From positions 2,537,962 through 2,601,961 of the forward strand of contig NZ_CP125669.1 of NCBI RefSeq assembly GCF_030053775.1: 64,000 nucleotides of DNA. The letters run 5' to 3'. The notes beneath the pieces were generated by a model. The model ran no database searches, had not been told where the DNA came from, and saw nothing but the letters and a program-made list of their open reading frames with translations. The position numbers and the translations under genes are program-made. Positions 60,603 to 64,000 of this stretch are shown one piece after another. Every line of letters starts with the position of its first letter. Within the stretch, counting starts at the first letter, position 1. Source of the stretch: Acinetobacter corruptisaponis (GTDB taxonomy: Bacteria; Pseudomonadota; Gammaproteobacteria; Pseudomonadales; Moraxellaceae).

Positions 60603-63191
60603 CTGAATTTCATTGATGAGGTTTTCAATCCGATCCCGTTGAGGGGGAGGATTCTGTGGCGTGGAACCCATTGCTGGTGGCTGTTTTCGGGTTGGCACCA
60701 TGATTTGCTCTTCACCCGAGGCTGAATCAGGTAGGTCTGAAAAGTCATTTTGTGCTGAGCGATCAGGCACTGGTGGTGCTGGACGGTACAATGGACGTGC
60801 CAACGGTGGAGAGGCACGATATTCCTTTTGATCCTCATTTTGCTGGACCTGTAGTTTATCGCGGGAAATAGGCTCTTTTGCCTCCTTGTCCAGATGTACC
60901 CAGGCAGATGGCGTATCTTTGAGTGAGTTCGCCATAAAGTTGGTCCAGATTGGCAAGGCTGCGACACCACCATATTCGCGGCGGCCCAGCGTCCGTGGCT
61001 GGTCAAATCCAACCCAGGCAATTGCGACCAGTTTTCCATTAAATCCAGCGAACCAGGCATCCTTGGCATCATTGGTGGTTCCCGTTTTACCGCCCAGGTC
61101 ATCACGACCAATTTTGAGTGCGGCGCGACCCGTACCATGCTGAATCACATCACGTAAGATATTCGCCATGTCATAGGCTGAGCTTGATTTTAAAATACGT
61201 TGTGCCTGACGATAGTCACTGTTGTTTTTGCTTGCTTTATCAGTGTCTGTAGCTGTAATTTGGGTTTCAGAAGCAGCAGTTGCACCATCCAGAGTTTGAT
61301 TGGTGATTTCCTTAACGTCTCCATCTTCCTGTTTTTGAGTTTCATCAGGTTGTTGTTCATTATAGGCATTTGGATTATTAATACATGGAATGCAGGCATA
61401 TTCAGGCTTGGTTTCGTAAATCACCTTGCCAGAGGCATCTTCAATCCGCTTGATGAAATGGGGCTGGATTCGATAGCCACCATTGGCAAAGGTGGCATAA
61501 CCTGTCGCCATTTGTACAGGCAGTACCTGTGGGGTTCCCAGTGCAATGGTGTAGTTACGCGGAATTTGTTCCTCCTCCAGACCAAAATCCATAAACAGTT
61601 GGCGTGCGCGCTCAATACCCACATTTTGTAATAGTCGGACTGATACGGTATTTCGTGATAAATAGAGTGCACGACGGAGTGGAATCATCCCAAGATAGCG
61701 TCCATCAGAGTTTTTAGGGGACCACTTGCCAATGGTGATTGGACTATCGTTCACCATGGTGTATGGGGTCATGCCACGTTCTATTGCAAGTGCATAAACG
61801 AAAGGCTTAATGGTTGAACCAGGCTGTCTCCAGCCCTGTACAGCACGGTTAAACTTGGACTGATAGAAGTTATAACCACCAACCACCGCTTCAATTGCCC
61901 CGTTATTTGGATTGAGGGCAATCAATTGTCCCTGAACTTTAGGCACCTGAACCAAAGACCAGACGCTCTTGTTCTCATTTGGACGCAGGCGAATGATATC
62001 TTTTACTTTTACAATTTGAGAGGCATTTGAGGGACCACCCCCAACACTGTTGGCATTACGATAGGGTCTTACCCAGGACATGCCTGACCAATTCACCGTA
62101 ACTGTGGAACCATCCTGCATTAATGCGTCAAAGGAATTATTAGTGACCTTAACCACTTCTGCGGGATAAGTGTTGGCATAGGCCATAAACTGGTTGAGTG
62201 GTTTATCATGCGCTTCAGGACCGCGCCAGCCATGACGGCGGTCATATGCTTCCAGACCCTCTTGAACAGCCTCTTCTGCATAACGCTGGCGGTTACTGTC
62301 AATGGTGGTATAGACCTTGTAGCCAGAATCAATTGCCTGCTCACCAAAATGCTCAACCAGCTCAGACCGTACCATTTCCCCCACATAAGGAAAGACATTG
62401 CTTACGGAACGGTCAATCATGTTGAGATTAATTGGTTCAGCAACAGCTTTCTGGTATTGGGCCTGATTGATATAACCCAATTGCAGCATGCGTCCAAGAA
62501 TCCAGTTTCTCCGCTCAAGCGCCCGTTCTGGATTGACCACAGGATTGTATTTGGAGGGTGCTTTTGGCAAACCCGCAATCATTGCCATTTGTGCTGTAGT
62601 TAATTCATTAATATTTTTGTTGTAATAGATTCTTGCCGCCGCCGCGATGCCGTAGGCATTTTTGCCCAGAAAGATTTTATTGACATAGGAACTTAAGATT
62701 TCCTGCTTGGTCAGGTTTTGCTCTATTTTTCGGGCTAGAAACACCTCGGTGAGTTTGCGTCTCAGCGTTCTTTCAGGACTTAGATAATAGTTTTTTGCCA
62801 CCTGCATGGTAATGGTTGAACCGCCTGTTTGCACATCTGAACCTGTCACGGATTCAGTTAGAGCTCGCCCCAAGCCCTTGAAACTAATACCGTTATGCTC
62901 AAAAAATGAGGAGTCCTCAGCAGCCAGAAAAGCATGGATAAAGGTGGGAGGAATATCTTCATATTTCACAGGGATAGAGAGTTTGCCACCATACTCAGCA
63001 ATGAGTTTGTTATCCGCCGTATAGACTTGCAATGGTTTTAATAAAGGTGCCTTTTTTAATGAACTCATATCTGGCAATGAGGGTGCTAGATAGAGATACA
63101 TGCCATAAAATCCCATTGGAAGTGAGACTAAGATAATAATAAGGATCAAAAAAAATGGGCGAACAATACCAGAACTGGATAGCTTTTTCAT
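60600..63191 (-). CDS. ponA: PBP1a, bifunctional peptidoglycan synthase
   Basis: An 863-residue class A penicillin-binding protein. After one N-terminal helix (FFLILIIILVSLPMGFYGMY) comes the GT51 glycosyltransferase with catalytic Glu92 in LAAEDSSFFEHNG and RKLTEVFLARKIEQ. An OB-like domain lies between, and the transpeptidase has Ser459-x-x-Lys462 in QPGSTIKPF and KTG in LGGKTGTTND. The C-terminal tail is Pro- and Gln-rich, as in other Acinetobacter PBP1a. It polymerises glycan and crosslinks peptides. Divergent from pilM, a common arrangement in gammaproteobacteria. Confidence 0.96.
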   Translation of the reverse strand: MKKLSSSGIVRPFFLILIIILVSLPMGFYGMYLYLAPSLPDMSSLKKAPLLKPLQVYTADNKLIAEYGGKLSIPVKYEDIPPTFIHAFLAAEDSSFFEHNGISFKGLGRALTESVTGSDVQTGGSTITMQVAKNYYLSPERTLRRKLTEVFLARKIEQNLTKQEILSSYVNKIFLGKNAYGIAAAARIYYNKNINELTTAQMAMIAGLPKAPSKYNPVVNPERALERRNWILGRMLQLGYINQAQYQKAVAEPINLNMIDRSVSNVFPYVGEMVRSELVEHFGEQAIDSGYKVYTTIDSNRQRYAEEAVQEGLEAYDRRHGWRGPEAHDKPLNQFMAYANTYPAEVVKVTNNSFDALMQDGSTVTVNWSGMSWVRPYRNANSVGGGPSNASQIVKVKDIIRLRPNENKSVWSLVQVPKVQGQLIALNPNNGAIEAVVGGYNFYQSKFNRAVQGWRQPGSTIKPFVYALAIERGMTPYTMVNDSPITIGKWSPKNSDGRYLGMIPLRRALYLSRNTVSVRLLQNVGIERARQLFMDFGLEEEQIPRNYTIALGTPQVLPVQMATGYATFANGGYRIQPHFIKRIEDASGKVIYETKPEYACIPCINNPNAYNEQQPDETQKQEDGDVKEITNQTLDGATAASETQITATDTDKASKNNSDYRQAQRILKSSSAYDMANILRDVIQHGTGRAALKIGRDDLGGKTGTTNDAKDAWFAGFNGKLVAIAWVGFDQPRTLGRREYGGVAALPIWTNFMANSLKDTPSAWVHLDKEAKEPISRDKLQVQQNEDQKEYRASPPLARPLYRPAPPVPDRSAQNDFSDLPDSASGEEQIMVPTRKQPPAMGSTPQNPPPQRDRIENLINEIQ

Positions 63192-63353
63192 AATAAGTAA
63201 GTTTTAATAAGAGCGAATGGCAAACTAATTGTGGTCAGTATATCCTTTAGACATACGGATTGTTAGATGAGATATTGTATCCGTATCAATTAAAGACCAA
63301 AACAGATTAGTGAGTTGTACTTTTGGGGATAAAAAAATAAATAGGAAAGAACT

Positions 63354-64000
63354 GTGCTCAGGTTATATCGTAAACCAAGTAAGGGGTTAGTAGGGGTCGA
63401 TATTAGTTCGACAACTGTTAAGTTATTAGAGCTCTCTGTAAAGAACGGTAGATATTGGGTTGAAAGTTATGCCGTGATGCCACTGTCTGAAAACAGTGTG
63501 GTGGAGAAAAGCATTCTCAATCCAGAAGCAGTGGGTGATGCACTTGAAAGAGTCATCAACCTTGCGAACCCTCACACTACTCATGTGGCAATTGCCGTGC
63601 CTACCTCAATGGTGATTCATAAGATCATTGAAATGGATGCCGATATGTCGGATGAGGAGCGAGAAGTTCAAATCCGTATGGATGCTGAGCAATATATTCC
63701 ATTCCCTTTAGATGAAGTTAGTCTTGATTTTGAGGTTTTGCCAGACCGTCTGGCAAATCCGAATCGTGTCAATGTGCTTTTGGTGGCCACACGAACTGAA
63801 AACGTGGACACCCGTGTTGAAGTTTTAGAGCTTGCTGGTCTAGCCGCGAAAGTTGCTGATGTCGAAAGCTATGCTATGGAACGTGCTTTTAGCGTGTTCG
63901 CTGACACCTTGCCAATGGGAGCAAATACCGTTGGTGTTCTGGATATTGGTCATACCATGACGACCTTGTCTGTCATGCAGAAAGGCAAGATTATCTATAC
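63354..64000 (+). CDS. pilM: PilM, type IV pilus assembly ATPase-like protein (3' end outside window)
   Basis: The first 215 residues of an actin-like (FtsA-fold) protein that sits on the cytosolic face of the membrane and binds PilN in the pilus alignment complex. The N terminus reads LRLYRKPSKGLVGVDISSTT with the phosphate-1 loop, followed by VKLLELSV; later PTSMVIHKIIEMDADMSDEE and VLDIGHTMTTLSV (phosphate-2) are clear. The start is GTG at 63354 with AGGAAAGA upstream. The gene runs off the right edge; pilNOPQ probably follow. Confidence 0.93.
   Translation, partial: MLRLYRKPSKGLVGVDISSTTVKLLELSVKNGRYWVESYAVMPLSENSVVEKSILNPEAVGDALERVINLANPHTTHVAIAVPTSMVIHKIIEMDADMSDEEREVQIRMDAEQYIPFPLDEVSLDFEVLPDRLANPNRVNVLLVATRTENVDTRVEVLELAGLAAKVADVESYAMERAFSVFADTLPMGANTVGVLDIGHTMTTLSVMQKGKIIY

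Overview
The window reads as an Acinetobacter chromosome. The fatty acyl-CoA reductase Acr1 (30869-31756) closely matches the Acinetobacter wax-ester enzyme as I remember it. PBP3 has its active-site residues at the Acinetobacter positions (S336, S390, K525). Gene content and the moderate-to-low GC fit as well. I cannot name the species from the sequence alone.

Layout. 1-5600: a membrane-protein tail, an ABM-domain protein, an EamA exporter, and histidine genes hisB-hisH and hisA on the minus strand, with a DUF805 protein and an RNase D-like exonuclease between them. 5697-5986: two identical tRNA-Phe genes. About 5987-15330: an integrated element of roughly 9.3 kb, bounded on the left by the second tRNA-Phe and on the right by a degenerate copy of its 3' end. 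15500-35300: housekeeping and metabolic genes: acetate CoA-transferase, ompR-envZ, tex, azlCD, a LysR/SDR pair, an HD hydrolase, a KgtP-like permease, a MerR/oxidoreductase pair, acr1, metY and ettA. 35300-43400: a czc-type heavy-metal efflux cluster (czcI, C, B, A, D). 43400-50600: three lineage-type hypothetical genes, then gltX with tRNA-Ala, three tRNA-Glu genes and an amino-acid permease. 51300-52400: a sulfate-binding protein. 52550-59700: a division and wall cluster (rsmH, ftsL, ftsI, murE, murF, mraY). It is followed by rlmA, ponA and the start of pilM.

The integrated element is the most interesting part. It carries a P4-type tyrosine integrase with arrayed arm-type repeats and an AT-rich gene of unknown function next to the integrase. 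A tightly coupled run follows: AlpA, a small HTH-like protein, a BRO-N protein and a short unknown. Then come an Ash-like reading frame, a DUF927 replicative primase-helicase, an iteron array, a small membrane protein and a zinc-ribbon protein. No capsid, tail or packaging genes are visible. Inside the Ash-like frame I find an arrangement matching the P4 phage immunity region. An octamer, TCAATAGG, occurs twice (10499-10506 and 10682-10689). Its exact complement lies between them in the loop of a hairpin (10606-10613). The second copy covers the ribosome binding site of the next gene. This suggests an antisense RNA immunity and copy-control circuit (CI RNA type) in an Acinetobacter satellite-like element, with about 13 GGGACGT-type iterons just after the primase gene as its likely replication origin.

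Other signals worth a look: an operator-like palindrome (TTAGAGT-N4-ACTCTAA) shared by acr1 and the HD hydrolase; a C5-C68 mismatch in the acceptor stem of both tRNA-Phe copies; a three-hairpin intergenic repeat between czcA and czcD; and gltX placed directly upstream of its cognate tRNA-Glu genes.
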